A stretch of 64,000 bases of DNA from Locusta migratoria (lineage: Eukaryota > Arthropoda > Insecta > Orthoptera > Acrididae). The number at the start of each line of letters is the position of its first letter. Position 1 is the first letter of the stretch. This document shows positions 1 to 12,250 of this stretch, piece after piece. Position numbers and translations under genes: made by a program. A model generated the notes under the pieces. It was not told where the DNA came from. It did no database searches and saw nothing but the letters and a program-made list of their open reading frames with translations. Location: assembly GCA_026315105.1 (NCBI GenBank), contig CM048746.1:351386548-351450547 (forward strand), read 5' to 3'.

Positions 1-615
1 GCTGGAATGGAAAATAGCGCGGTTTGTCTCGCAGTGGACAGTCGATCGCCTCGTATGGATCTGCGGTGGCGCCTGACGTCCGTCCATCAAACACTTGTGG
101 TCACCCTGTGCAGTCATCTGCGCCAGTGGAATCGTTGGCCCAATGGCTTTCACGTTCCGCCTTCACGTGTAATCTCTGATATGCTACGCTTCTTGCCTTA
201 AACAAAACTTCCACATTCAAAGACCGCCTATTCACGACGTGCTGTCATCTAAGGAGTGATTCCGTGATTACGTTATAAACTTTCAGGGATAATGGAGAAG
301 GATAAATGTATCAATTTGAGGTAAGGAACTCTGGTTCGGAAACGTCAGAGCCGAAAGTTATAAACGAAAAACGTTTCTTCTTTTCTCGTTTAAATGCAAC
401 AATGTAACAAAGTGTTTATCAGACACATACTATCCAGTTCATGGAACGTTTTCCACTTGTTATTTTGTCACCGGACGTGTTTTCGAATATGAGGGTTCGT
501 GAACAGCTAGATCACACATTCTCTTGTAAGCGATATTGAGGAGCCAGCATATGTCTCACCCGACTTCATTTCTTCTTCATGAACACGGCAGCAAAAGTAT
601 ATACGATTAGTGTCT
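1..615. other. Intron, no recognisable gene
   Basis: Moderately AT-rich intron sequence of the Nmdar2 host gene (antisense to the gene). Short open frames are present but none resembles a known domain. I see no repeat family I can name. The Nmdar2 exon following exon C on the minus strand is not here. Confidence 0.6.
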
Positions 616-2872
616 TTAGTTTATTTATTCGTGTACGAACTATACCAGAAATGTAATAACTGAATGAAGCCAGCACATAATTTAAATTACAAAGTAAGTG
701 CTTTTACATAATTCACACTAGTCAAATACCGAGATAAAATATAAGATACAGAGATAAAAAAATACAAGATATAGTACAAGAGAATCATATTTCGCTCGTC
801 CAGAATTCGGTGTAAGCTACGGCTGTCCCAGTCTATTTTACGAGATCTTCTTGAGTGCACTCTCTAGATGTGTCCACTAAAGGGCATTTTGGAAGGTGTT
901 CCATCGTCTGTATGTCAACTCACTCACACTCGTCATTGTGTAGCCCCAACTTTTCATAAGTTGTGTTGATCGTCCCATACCCACACGAAGTCTGGTCATC
1001 ATTTTCCAGTGTTACCAGTCTAGGTGGGAATCCTGGGGTAAAGCTTCCTCTGTCACAAGGGTTTCATGGTATTGCTCCTGAAGTTAGTCAGTTAGTTCCA
1101 CTGAGTATTTGAAGCTTCGTCTAGATTTAAACCTTTTGGGCACATATTGGTGGTTGTGTAGTGGGTGACGATGGTCAATCGTCTGTTTATTCCTTTTTAT
1201 CGAGCTCAGGAATGATCTTCTAACATTTGGTTGAGCGATAACCCGATAACGAATATAAGTAGTCCACTATAGCAGCTTTCACGCAGCCAGTTATATCCCT
1301 GCTCGTGTTGTTTAGGAGCGCATCTAATTTTCTGGTGTGATGAAATCTTTTCCAAACTGGGCATCCGTATTCAGCAACCGAAAAGAATGTGGCTAGTGCT
1401 GTTGAACGAAGTACTTTTTCCTTGTCACACTACTTTGCAGATGTCAGTTGGCTCAGTATACCATTACGTGCTAGTACCACAGCTTTTTTATTTTTTAAAT
1501 ATGTTTCTTGTATTCAGGGTTCTGTCGAGAGTAATGCCCAAATGAGAACAATTGTTAAAACTCGTACCATTCCGGATGATATCGAGCTCCTTCCTATCTC
1601 TCGGTTATTTATATGAAAGAGACGAAATTGTGTTTTGCTGGGCTTTGGTTTCAGGTGCTTACGTCTGTAGTACTTCGTGAGCATTGTGAGGTCTTCGCTG
1701 ACGATTGTTTTCATTTCATTAGAAGATTTTGCTTGGCATGCAATTGCCCTGCCATCTGCGTAAATAAAAGATTTGGTCTTTTTTTCCAATAGGTTGGTCG
1801 TTGGTATATATGTTCAACTAGAGTGGCGACAGCATACTACCGTGTGGCAAAACATTCTTCTGATTTTTGCAGCTCCTTTTCTTTTGTTGGAAATCGACGA
1901 AGAATCTTCTATTAAAGATCACTGTCCTAAGAACTTCTACAAGTCTGTCAATGTTGGTCGTTAGATGTACTTTGGAGATGAAAGTTCTCAGGTTTATAGT
2001 GTCGTACCCTGCAGTTAGGTCATTCAGCGCTACTCATGCTCTCACAAATCCGTCTTAAATAAACTGAGTCAAGTTGAGAGCCTACGCTATGCAGGATTTG
2101 CTTGGGCGGAAATCTTTCTGTTCATCAATTATACAACTGTCAATGTATCCAACTTTCCAAAACTATCAGAAGCGAACACATCAACGATATTGGTCGATAA
2201 CACATCGAGTCATTGGAGTCCTTCCCAGACTTAAGAACTGCCATGACGTTTTCATGTATCCATATTCTGGTAATTTTACAGTCCTCCAGTAGCAAATGAA
2301 AAACTTCAGTAATCACTTTTTGGAATTTTCGGCCAGATTTTTAATTATTTCATTCCTGATGTCATCATGTTTCGCAGGTTTTCTTATTTTCAAACTGCTT
2401 ATGGTCTCTTTTGGTTCTTCCATTGAAAAATCTGCATCTGATACATTACGTTTCTTTGCCTTTTTTTGCTTTCAGGCTAACTGGCTATTTCATTAAGTAT
2501 TATATTTACGTGCGGGGTTTGACAGTTATTTAATAAGTCGCCATACTCGTCTGCTACTATGTGTCATGTCCATGCCGTCGACTGTCTTCTGGCGTTTCAG
2601 GTCACTTAGAGTTGCTATTAATTCAAATGTTTGTAATTCTATGGTACCAAACTACTTTGGTCATAAGTCCCTAGACTTACAAACTACTTAAACTAAGATA
2701 AACTAACCTAAGGATAACACACACATTCATACGCGAGAGAGGATTGGAACCTCCGACGCGGGAAGACGCGCGATCCCTAACACGGCGTACCAGACCGCTC
2801 GGCTACTCCCGCACGGCTGCTATTAATTCTTCCCCACACTACATTGTTTTTTTTTTCGTAAAGGGGATTCTT
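616..2872 (-). mobile_element. Jockey/CR1-like LINE, 3' part, split by a nested LINE
   Basis: The minus strand carries a decayed reverse-transcriptase ORF. The segment at 1789-1514 reads FIYADGRAIACQ, the catalytic box (normally YADD) of the same family as the plus-strand LINE next to it, followed by KYYRRKHLKPKPSKTQ. Nearer the end the C-terminal Cys/His-rich tail is recognisable but frame-shifted (around 960-860). The element ends in a short TAAA-type tail near 620-632. Its 5' part continues at 6263-7260. The two halves were separated by the LINE at 2884-6251, which duplicated ATCGTAGAGAT at both junctions. A SINE at 2625-2817 is also inserted in it. Inactive; many stops and frameshifts. 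Confidence 0.75.
2625..2817 (-). mobile_element. tRNA-derived SINE, family B
   Basis: Minus-strand SINE with a tRNA-like head (GTAGCCGAGCGGTCTGG box A, GGTTCCAATCC box B) and a body ending in the tail shared by all copies (ACTTATGACC...TACAAACATTTGAA). It is flanked by a perfect 12-bp target duplication TGCTATTAATTC at 2613-2624 and 2818-2829. Inserted into the minus-strand LINE. Confidence 0.9.
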
Positions 2873-3076
2873 ATCGTAGAGATGGGAGACACGAGAGAAG
2901 CCTCCCCGCGGACCGTATTAACGCGTTTTGGCGTCTCCCGGGCAACGGCTACGGCCGGCGAATTCTCTCAAACCAGAAGCATCAACACGGTCATTAAAAT
3001 GCCTCATAAAGAACCCAAAAGGCTTTTTTCAGAACCAATGTTGACCATCATCTCTGAGAACATAGAAGGTCTCTCA

Positions 3077-3277
3077 GTCGGCCGCGGTGGCCGAGGGGAC
3101 TGAGGCACTCCAGTCACGGTCTGCACGGCCACTACGGTCGGGGGTTCGAATCCCCCATCGGGCATGGATATTTGTGCCGTCCTTAGTCTTAGTTAGTTCA
3201 TAAGTAGTTTGTAAGTTTAGGGACTAATGACCCCGTAGTTAAGTCCCATAAGCTATACAAATATTTGAACATTTTTA
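3077..3277 (+). mobile_element. tRNA-derived SINE, family A
   Basis: Complete family A copy: a GGCCGCGGTGGCCGAGG head with A box, a long variable-arm-like segment, B box GGGTTCGAATCCC, then a body of ATATTTGTGCCGTCC..., ending TACAAATATTTGAAC. Target duplication AAGGTCTCTCA is perfect (3066-3076 and 3278-3288). The host sequence is the endonuclease reading frame of the LINE at 2884-6251. Confidence 0.95.
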
Positions 3278-3310
3278 AAGGTCTCTCATCTTCTAAAGAA
3301 AACCTACTAC

Positions 3311-3850
3311 ATGAGATGTGCCAGTCAAATAAATGCGACGTACTTTGCAAGAAATGAACAGGGACTGCGTCTTAACGTTCCTGGGATGAAATTAGTCGCT
3401 GAGAGACCACATGCGCAATATGGGAGTGCCGTTTTCAGTAAACCAGATCTCCAAGTAAAATCCACATGCCACACTGAGGAGAATAACATTGAGACAATCA
3501 CGGTTGAACTCAAGGGTTACACAGTGACGTCCGTGTACAAACCTCCAAGCGAGAGTTTCACCTTTACGCCATCAACAAACATCGTTAAAGAAAAAAAAAA
3601 ATCTCTCGTTATCGGCGATTTTAACAGTCATAGTCATGTTTGGGGTTACGCAATTGAGGACAAAAGTGGTGAAGCTGTTTCAGCATGGGCAGAATCTAGT
3701 CAGATGTCATTCACGAAAATAAACTACCTCCATCATTTTACAGCAGCAGGTGGCGCCGTGGGTACAACCCGACTTCCTTTTCGTGAGAGAGAATACAGAG
3801 TTGCAAATCAGTCTGTCCTTCTGTTCCCAATGCGCATCACAGACCAATAA
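3311..3850 (+). pseudogene. LINE apurinic-type endonuclease domain, broken
   Basis: A 179-codon open segment holds the middle of an exonuclease-endonuclease-phosphatase domain. Seen motifs: YGSAVFSKPDL, TVELKGYTVTSVYKPPS and VIGDFNSHSHVWGY, the last containing the GDFNxH metal/catalytic motif. The N-terminal piece lies before the SINE (TIISENIEGLS near 3045). The protein is cut there and again downstream by a frameshift after WAESSQM. It would nick target DNA for reverse transcription in an intact element. Confidence 0.8.
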
Positions 3851-5680
3851 TGTGCCAATTGTTTCCAGCCATCCGACCATAAAATGTACCATTCAGAAGG
3901 AGATACAGTTTTAGAAAGGCTGACAGGGACAGATTCAGCGGGCTGCTAGACGAAAAAATCCAGACGATCAATCCAGCCCCAGAAGAGTATGATCTGTTCG
4001 TTGACACCATCAGACCTTGCTCCAAATCATCTATTCCCAGAGAATATAGATCCAAATACGTAAAAGGACTTGACCCTGAGGCAGCTACGAACCTAGACCG
4101 ATATTATACTCTTTTCGGAAGCAAAGAAGAAAGAATGGGTCAAGCAAATTGAAGAACTCGATATGGGAAGGAGTAGCAACAAGACGTGGAGACTACTTAT
4201 AAGCGCTTGGCTACTGATCCAACTAAAACAGCAACGCACGAAAATGTCAAATCAAACCAGGTTGCACATAAGCTGCTCAAAAATGGGAAACCAGACAGAC
4301 GAAACAGGAATGTCCAAAGTAGCAGATTAGAGCGTGACGTCTCACAAGAGAAACCTCTAAGCCATTCAGTATGACAGAACTCGATAAGGCACTCAGTAAG
4401 TCTAGAAGGGCCAAGGCAGCCGGCCTCGATGACACATGTGTGGAACGAATAAAAAACATCAAACTCGCTGCTAAAAAGTGGTTACTCACCTTGATGAACA
4501 ACTGTATACCTGTAAAATTCCGAAAATATGAAGGAAAACACGGGTCATAGCCATCCTCCTGAAACCTGGGTAAGAACCAGATGATCCTAAGAGCTATCTG
4601 TCAATCTCATTACTATGTCATCTATGACTCTCGAAAGAATAATTCTGAACAGACTCACGGAAGTAGTTGAGCCTCTTCTGATCCCAGAACAATCAAATCC
4701 TGCACAGCACAAATATTAAAACTAGTGCGACATATCGAAGATGGATTCAAGAAAAGGAAAATTACTGGGGCAGTCTTCATAGATCTGACAGCTGCTTATG
4801 ATACAGTCAACCATCGACTGCCTTACAGAATCTTTACACCTCATGCAAGGATTACGGCATGACACAGATGATTGGTAATCTCCTCCAAAACAGAAGATTC
4901 TTTGTCGACTTTCACTGGCAAAGAAGTCGATGGAGAACACAGAAGAATGGGTTACCGCAGGGCTCCACTGCTCTTTCAACATTTACGCGAATGACCAGCC
5001 ATTCCCGGAAGGCACTCGAAGTTTTATATATGCAGACGACCGGGCCATTACTGCCCAAGGAAACACCTTCAAGACCGTGGAAAGCAAACTGTCGGAAGTC
5101 CTTGAACAACTCGCTATATATTACAAGGAAAACCAACTCACAACCTACCCTCGGGAAACAGACAAGCGAGGAATAAACTTAAAGTATCATGGGGCGAAAT
5201 ACCGCTAGTGCATTGTGCAACCTCAAAATATTTACAGGGACCATTGCAAAAACACCAAGCAGGAAGTAGCTGCAAGAAACAATACCATTCGCAAACTAGC
5301 GGGCACTACATGGGGTGCAGAACCTAGCACACTGAGGACCACAATTCTAGCTTTGTGTTATTTAGCTGCGGAATACGTATGTCCTGTATGGTACAACTCA
5401 AGCCATGCTAAACAAGAGGACATATCGCTTAACGAATCCTGCCACATCATCACAGGTTGCTTAAAGCAACACTGACGGATAAACTACAGTGCCTAGCTGG
5501 TATTGCACTCCCTAGTATTAGACGCAAAGTGGCTGCCAGCAAAGAGAAACTAAAATCAGTTAGTCTGCGACGCACCCACTTTTCGGACAACAACCCGCCC
5601 GTCGTCGAATAATCTCAAGAAGGAGTTTCCTCCACACAACAGAATGCCTCACCGGTACACCACAAAACACATGAACAGAA

Positions 5681-5992
5681 ATGTGGCAAGATAAAAATGC
5701 CCATCTCCATGACTGGCTTGTACCAACGGAAGAAATTCCCCCAGGATACGGTGAGAAGAGGAACATCTGGAGATCTTTGAATAGACTGCGTTCCGGAGTT
5801 GAAAGAACAAAGAGCAACATGCGTAGATGGGGGCTATCGGATGAATCGGTGTTGTGTGATTGTGGACAAGAGCAGACTACTTTCAACCTTATGCAGTGCG
5901 AGTTATGCCCGAGCACTTGCACAGTCGAGGAGCTCATGAAGGCTAATCCCAATGCTCTGGACGTGACAAGTTTTTGGTCAAAAAGTTCCTAA
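5681..5992 (+). pseudogene. LINE ORF2 C-terminal Cys/His-containing tail
   Basis: A 103-codon open segment: RSLNRLRSGVERTK, then WGLSDESVLCDCGQEQTT, QCELCPSTCTVEELMKANPN and ending VTSFWSKSS. This is the C-terminal region of jockey/CR1-type ORF2 proteins, with cysteines spaced as in a nucleic-acid-binding knuckle. It directly precedes the 3' untranslated repeat and tail of the LINE. Confidence 0.7.
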
Positions 5993-5999
5993 CATTACA

Positions 6000-6111
6000 A
6001 TTACTTATTGTACATGACATTTATTCTACATTTTAGCTTATAAATTTTATCAATCATTACTTATTGTACATGACATTTATTCTACATTTTAGCTTATAAA
6101 TTTTATCACTC
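6000..6111 (+). repeat. 56-bp tandem duplication in the LINE 3' UTR
   Basis: Two nearly identical 56-bp units starting ATTACTTATTGTACATGACA lie head to tail just after the LINE stop codon, ending at TTTTATCA. Some LINE families carry tandem 3' UTR units; here it may equally be a local duplication. Confidence 0.85.
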
Positions 6112-6262
6112 TCTGGGCTTGGCCAGATTTAGCCGAAAAAGTCTTAGCCCTACAAAAAACATACTCATGTAATACCTATGAAGAACCTAACAAACCTATC
6201 TATCTGTTGGCTATTTAATGTTTTATGCTTCTGACACGATTAAATAAATAAATCGTAGAGAT

Positions 6263-7260
6263 CACAATATTTTTCGCATGCAACCTTATTTTTGTCTGTA
6301 AACCTAGGTAAATACTCTGTCCTCCACTATCTGGGGATTGTCTTAAAAGAGGAGTCATTATTAGCTTGCATTAAGTTGTCATAGTGCTCTGGCTTAAGTT
6401 CAATTAATTTCAACGATTAGTCAAATTTATTTCCGAAATCCATATTTTTTCTTTCGAAGTTAACTCTTGTTCTGAATGATATTTCCACGGGCTGGATAAC
6501 AGGTCTTATTTCAAGTTTAATTGGTCTATATTGAGATCTCGGAGTAGCATTCAGAACTTGTTTGTGACTTAAAGCGGATAGATCTTTGCTTACAAAAATC
6601 AGATCAGGATTGTAACCCTTTCTCCGTCGTTCACTGTTACTTGATTGTGGTTGACGAAGTCATGTATCAAACACACCTGGTTGTTCTCTGCCCATTGTTC
6701 GAGTAGGTCGCCATCTTCATTGGTTTCACTATGGCCCCACTGTGACAGTTAAATTCCCCTAAGGAACTGTGTGCGTATTGTCTTTTGTGTTTGACACAAG
6801 GCTAGAAGTTTGGTCGGGGGGGTTGTATATAGAGATTCTTTTTGTGTTATCCAATTCCACGCCTGCAAGTTCAATATTATTGTGGTAATTGGTTCAAATT
6901 CCTGTTACTTCGAACCCTTGTCTCACAAAAATGGCACTTCCATACTCTTCATATGGTATCTTATTTGCGAGCCGCTTACCTACAATCTTGTTATTATTCT
7001 GAGGGTCCCTGTTGGTCTCCTGTAGGGAAAGGACGTCGCAGCTGTTGGATATGCAGATTTCTACCATTAAATCTGAAACTCCTTCGTTGTTGAGCGAAAT
7101 AATCGTCAGCGTGGCCTCTAAAAAGAATCCACTCTTTTGGCTATAATACTGGATCGTGATGAAACAGATCCAGAAGGTTCTTCCACCAGCTACTCCAAGA
7201 GCAAGATGAAGCATGCAGCTTACCTGCCATATTTCTGCCAAAATCGGCACAATTATGAGG
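6263..7260 (-). mobile_element. Jockey/CR1-like LINE, 5' part of the split element
   Basis: Minus-strand endonuclease region of the element whose 3' part is at 616-2872. Open segment 7250-6894 contains ATLTIISLNNEGVSD, CDVLSLQETNRDPQNNNK and EEYGSAIFVRQGFEV, close to the plus-strand relative. Further on the minus strand, LEQWAENNQVCLIHD (near 6700-6650) and FRTRVNFERKN (near 6470) continue the same protein out of frame. It breaks at 6262, the junction with the nested LINE. The 5' end is not sharply defined. Confidence 0.75.
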
Positions 7261-9239
7261 AATTACATCCAGTGAGTTTTCTGTAAGATCATACGTCTAA
7301 CTTTTACAGATCTCCCACAATTACTGTAATTGTAGTCTGAAGCCATCTCACTGGCGCCAGTGCTTTAGAAGAGAAAAATGATAAATGTGGTTCACTCATA
7401 AAAGTTGAACACATGCTCTCGCGTATTTTATTCATTTGTTTATTTATTTATTTTTTTATAGATTTTTGTGATTGCTACAATTCTGTACTATGTATACTGG
7501 CCTCTTGTAGTTTAAGCTCCAGAGCTGACTAAAGTGCAGAAGCGGTAAACGATTCTACGTTATTATTCTTATTTTAGTTGTTTCGCAAGTTCCTATTGAC
7601 ATTAAATATAGCCTAAATTTACCGCAGGGATCTAAAGAAGAAATTAAAAGTAACCGCATGATGATACGATCGGTACTCCTCGAGTTATAAACGGTTAGAC
7701 ACAGACAGAGGGAAAATGTGCTTCTATTTTATATAATAGCATGATTTGCTATCCCTAGCTGAAATTTGTAATTACTTATGGCGAAAAGATTGTAAAAGAA
7801 AGGAACGCCTTAAAATATATGAAAAAAGAATTAACATTTGTAATTGTTTATTGTATTTGGGAAGATATTTATTTATTCCTTCCAACGCTACACTCCATTT
7901 TTATATCTTCTTTTCTACGATACATTTTTTTTACTAAGGACAAGAGATCAATGATACAATGAAGTATAGCAGTAATAATGTTATTGAAAAATGATGTGTC
8001 GAATTTCATGAACAACACAATACTCGCACTAATAATATTGCACAATAAAATGAAACAAAAGTATGAGAAATTATTTGATAAATTAATACAAAAACGAAAA
8101 TAAATACCTTATGAGTAATAAACTATACTACAGGCCAAGTAGAGACAAAGAACTTTAACACTCAACTGCACCAAGATTTATGACAGGCTCTGCGACCGCC
8201 ACGATAGTTGGATGTCGCGCTCTCTGACCATCTTCATTTCACTTCATAATAAGGCCTCTCTGTGTTATTCTGTGCTCGCCGGGCACGACCCAACAAAATA
8301 TCTGATAGCCGAACTAATGGCAGTTTTTGTCGTAATGCCTGTTCTATGGCTCCCATAGAATTCACATTCCTGCTATCCACAAAAACGACGAGCTGTGATC
8401 AGGACAGGCTTTTCAATATGAATGCAAACATATGCTAATGTCAAAATGTACGGCTGTTTTTCGGTATAACGACACATTAACAAACTTTTTATTTTCACTA
8501 ACCGCGTGATAAAAGTAACTTGAAACGCCGGATTGTAGATACTCGGTAGTGATATTCCATTTCAATAGGAAAAAACTAAAATAATAAATAAATCACGCAT
8601 CAGCACATACACCGACACTCATAGTTCAGCATCTACTTCTCATTTAGTCTGCGGCTTTAAATAGCAAAATTACTGTGTACGTGGCAGTGATGATATGCCA
8701 CTTGCGTAACCTGTGTAGTAAAATAACAGGTCATATAACCTGTTTATTGCCATTTAATTAAGTTACTAGCTGCGTATTAACGTTTATTCTAGCCGGGAGG
8801 TTGTCCCATGATTATGTAACGATACGTAAAACCATATTAAAAAACCATTGCACTTTGGGTAATGCTATTACAGTTGATAACAGGGCAAAATAAATATAAA
8901 AAAGGTGGCTTTAGAACCTTCCTTTGCCGGAAGGGGCTGCCGAGCGATGCTAAGGCCTCAAATTCTAAAAATCTCAATCGTGGTTTGTATTAATAGACAA
9001 AAAAACATCAAGAAATACGGATGCAACAACATAATCCACGAGGTAATATCTAAGTAATGCAGTAACGTTGTCAACAATAATGTACTGTAGGATGTATAAA
9101 TCACGAAATTTTCCGGTCTTTCCAGGACGAAATAAGCTAAATCTTACTCATTAGTTGAAATCGCACAGCGATGCGTTTAATTGCTTATTGCTACGATAAA
9201 AGTACGTGATCGGGTTCTTCGCCTTAATTACATACATTC
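7261..9239. other. AT-rich intron, nothing recognised
   Basis: About 2 kb of AT-rich sequence with only short chance open frames. I could not identify a repeat family, RNA gene or exon here. A small GC-richer patch around 8170-8300 has no coding signature. Confidence 0.55.
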
Positions 9240-10115
9240 AGAGTGCGCCAGAAAAATGTATACTCTCTTTGTCAGGTGTATCGAATATCGTTATTGTCGT
9301 TTGATTTGAGTAACGAGTGTGTTGCAGTAAGGTCTTTGGCTGAACTGATGTTATTTCTTTCATCACGGTACAGCACTGAGAGAGTCGATGGCTGGAGCGT
9401 GCTTGGCATTCAAGCAACGCAAATGTATTGTGAAGTGTTTTTTCAAGTTTGATAATACCGTTGAATTGCAACGTTAGCGGAGGCGGGTGTTTGAAACAGA
9501 ACAGCCCACCTGCCTAACAATCGCATTATTGACAGTTTGAATTGCATGGAACGATTTGTGATAGTCACAAAGGAAGTTCGGTAAACAGCGCCCGGCCAAA
9601 AATCCTGCTTCTTCGACTCTCGTGTTATGAACGTTTCTTACTGCTCCACAGTCTGCTACGCAATGTGCACTTGAAGCGGGAGTTAGCAATACAAGCGTAC
9701 GAAGAATTCTAAAAGATGCAAAGTGGTAAGTTTACATTCCACGATTTCTGCAAGCATTTATTGATGACGATGAAAATTTGTGAATTGTGTCAGCAAATGG
9801 TAAGTGATGACGAACAATTTCTGACGAAGGTAGTGTGGAGTGACGAGGCAAATTTAAACTAAATGGAATCGAGAATCGATATAACAGTGTGTACTGGTCA
9901 GCGGAAAATCTGCATGATTGTGTGGAAAGGCAGGGTTTAATGTGTGGTGTGGACAACCACCTAGGGGCTTAGAAGGACCCTTTTTCTTTGATGCTACTGT
10001 CACAGGAGAAGTGTATCTGGAAATATTACGCACATTAATTTTACCATCTATAGTGCGCAACAAACAGGCATCTCGTCAACTGCAAGTGAGATGGAGGGGT
10101 ATTACCTTGGAACAC
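9240..10115 (+). mobile_element. Degenerate mariner-type DNA transposon
   Basis: Plus-strand frames give broken pieces of a mariner-superfamily transposase. An N-terminal helix-turn-helix part reads FFKFDNTVELQ and RRVFETEQPTCLTIA (9435-9525). A following segment reads NPASSTLVL and SNTSVRRILKDAKW (9600-9726). Near 9830-9980 come KFKLNGIENRYNSVYWSAEN and VWCGQPPRGLEGPFFFDATV, then TGEVYLEILRTLILP; these resemble the catalytic-domain neighbourhood. The left end (CAGAGTGCGCCAGAAAAATG) may be a terminal repeat but I cannot find its partner. No continuous frame; inactive. Confidence 0.65.
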
Positions 10116-10234
10116 TGTGAAAACCCTAAATACTTGGTCGTTAGCAAATTATTAATGAAGCAGGGGAAGGAAGAAGGATTAGGAAGGAAAGGATTGACAG
10201 TGGTTGCATTAGGGCATTGAAATTAAACAATGGC

Positions 10235-10535
10235 TACATGTAAAAATGTGAGCCGGTCCCGCTTCGGGCCAGCTGTCGCCTTAACCACTTGGCTACTCGT
10301 GCTCGCCTCCCGATCGCCCCAAACTTCCACAAGTGCACGCTATGGCTGTAGCGCCCATACCGTCCATGTCCTCTTACACTCGCCATTACGGATTCCCATG
10401 CGACGTTGATGCATGACCGCATGTACGGTGAAATAAGTGAAGCTAACGCCGTCTTCGCTCGTAAATACTTATTATATTGGTGTGGTGTCTGTTCTTTCGG
10501 ACATGACCGACAGAACAGCCATATAGACCGAGCTT
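10235..10535 (-). mobile_element. tRNA-like SINE, another family
   Basis: On the minus strand a tRNA-like head is visible near 10310-10250 (AGTAGCCAAGTGGTTAAGG box A, then GGGACCGGCTCAC). The tail-side region near 10480-10520 carries TCTTTCGGACATG with a partial inverted copy. No clear target duplication. It is not a functional tRNA gene because the cloverleaf cannot be completed. Confidence 0.55.
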
Positions 10536-10901
10536 TGACATTTAAACAGTATTGCCTCAACATCAAATTTAACCCTTTCACGCACAGTGTACACTTCAGT
10601 GGGCGGCACATTTTCTGTTTTGTACACCCCTGGTCTTGACTGTCGCATACAGTCCACTGGGATGGACGTTAGCTACGCAGTGGTGCTACCTATAGCCAGT
10701 AAGGCTATTACTTGGTTGTTGTTGATCTGAGAACTGGTATATGTCGGCAAGATGGCGCCTGGGAAGAAAGGTCTCGCACATGTGTCCACAATTTATGCAA
10801 ATCAGTTCTATGGAAGGCGTTTAACACGTTCGCTGCCGTTCACGCTCTGGCACGATGATGCTAGGTGCCACTTTACGCTCTGGCGCGTGATCGTATTTTG
10901 A

Positions 10902-11097
10902 ATGTTCAAATGTTTGTTAAGCTTATGGGACTTAACTACGGGGTTATCAGTCCCTAAACTTACAAACTACTTATGAACTACTTACGAACTAGGACGGCAC
11001 AAATATCCATGCCCGAGGGGGGATTCGAACCCCCGACCGTAGTGGCCGTGCTGACCGTGACTGGAGCGCCTCAGTCACCTCGGCCACCGCGGCCGGC
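10902..11097 (-). mobile_element. tRNA-derived SINE, family A
   Basis: Full-length minus-strand family A copy (B box GGGGGTTCGAATCCCCC, head at 11097). Perfect 11-bp target duplication TCGTATTTTGA at 10891-10901 and 11098-11108. It lies inside the piggyBac-like element, so it is younger than that insertion. Confidence 0.95.
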
Positions 11098-11638
11098 TCG
11101 TATTTTGACAGTATCTTTTCATAGTTTTGAGCTACTGAATGTTTTGGTTTTAGTTTTCAGTTTTTTTGATATGGTTTTTATTTGCATTTGTATTTTTGTG
11201 AAAACAACAAATGAACAATATAAAGAGTACATAAATCTATCATGAGAAGCGTGTGTGGCTCGTAGCCGGTAACGCAAACGCGGAAATCTGAAACCACGTA
11301 CGTGTGCATATTACTTATACTCTTCCCTGAGTGCCTACCAGAGTATACAGCTTTATTAGACGATGCCAGTTTACAACAACCCATAATAGGATGCTAGGTC
11401 GCAGCACGCGCCACAGCGTGAGCGGCACCTGACTCAAGTAACGTTCACACGCGCCAGAGCGTGAACGGCTGCGAACGCGTTAAAAGCGGCAAGAAAAATA
11501 CATTTATATTTACAATATATTTGCCTAATAATAAGTTGATTTTCATGCTGTCTAACATTATATTATCACAGAGATTGAATATTAAAAGTGTGTCCACTAC
11601 AGTGGACTCCATGCTTATGTGACATGATTATGATTATT

Positions 11639-11927
11639 CTGGAAACATCCCTTAGGCTGTGGCTAAGTCATGTCTCCACCATATCCTTTCTTCCAGAGAC
11701 TTGCAAGTTTCGCAGAAGAACTTCTGTGAAGTTTGGAAAGTAGGTGGCGAGGTACTGGCAGAATTGTGGGGCGGTACCGTGAGTCGTGTCGGGGTAGCTC
11801 AGTGGTAGATCGCCTGCCCGCTAAGGCAAAGGTCCCAGGTTCGAGTCCCGGTTCCGGTACACAATTTTAATCTGTCAGGAAGTTTCATATCAGCGCACAA
11901 TCCGCTGCAGAGTGAAAGTTTCATTCA
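11639..11927 (+). mobile_element. tRNA-like SINE with long 5' segment
   Basis: A unit that contains a tRNA-like module at 11788-11858 (GGGGTAGCTCAGTGGTAGA box A, GGTTCGAGTCCC B box). It is preceded by about 150 bp (AACATCCCTTAGGCTGTGGC...) and followed by AATCTGTCAGGAAGTTTCAT and CTGCAGAGTGAAAGTTTCATT. The extended conserved flanks argue for a SINE or tRNA-containing repeat rather than a lone tRNA gene. Exact ends are uncertain. Confidence 0.65.
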
Positions 11928-11984
11928 CGATTATCATAAATTGTGAAAATCGCAAGTAGGCATTTATCTCTACTTTAGAACGTA

Positions 11985-12250
11985 CTAGAAGATCTACCAG
12001 AGGATTCAGACTATTCACTGGCTGATGACAGCGAAGCAGACGATGACTGGGAAGTTCTGCCAGAACAGGCAAATGATGTTATCATCCCAGAAACTAGTTC
12101 AAGCTTAGAGGAATCTGAAGCAGAGAGTGAAGCTGAGGCTGTCATCCCATGTGTTGTAACCGCTACACCAGTTCAAAGAGTAATAGGAAAGTTGACAGTA
12201 CATGGACAGTGGCAGAAGGTGGTTTTGACAGACATGTTCCTCAGTTCTTA
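11985..12250 (+). pseudogene. piggyBac-like transposase, acidic N-terminal region
   Basis: A frame with strongly acidic composition (DLPEDSDYSLADDSEADDDW, then SSLEESEAESEAEAV). Acidic, disordered N-termini are typical of piggyBac transposases. A frameshift and stop follow at about 12250. With the Cys-rich domain at 12564 this shows the element once encoded its own transposase. Confidence 0.6.

Larger units (their letters stand above)
2884..6251 (+). mobile_element. Jockey/CR1-like LINE, near full length, degenerate
   Basis: Non-LTR retrotransposon inserted into a minus-strand relative. It is flanked by a perfect 11-bp target duplication ATCGTAGAGAT (2873-2883 and 6252-6262). It has a GC-rich 5' leader, an endonuclease region (3311-3850, with YGSAVFSK, SVYKPPSESF and IGDFNSHSHVWGY), a reverse-transcriptase region (KSRRAKAAGLDD near 4400, AAYDTVNHRLP near 4790, FIYADDRAI near 5020), and a C-terminal Cys/His motif (CDCGQEQTT..QCELCP, about 5850-5920). 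It ends in a TAAA-type tail. Numerous frameshifts make it inactive. A SINE at 3077-3277 splits the endonuclease. Confidence 0.85.

Noticed and set aside
3099..3165. Functional tRNA genes at the SINE heads (also at 11788, 18303, 38165, 48890)
   Set aside because: They occur as part of longer repeated units with shared bodies and often target duplications; cloverleaf acceptor stems do not pair. They are SINE heads or pseudogenes.
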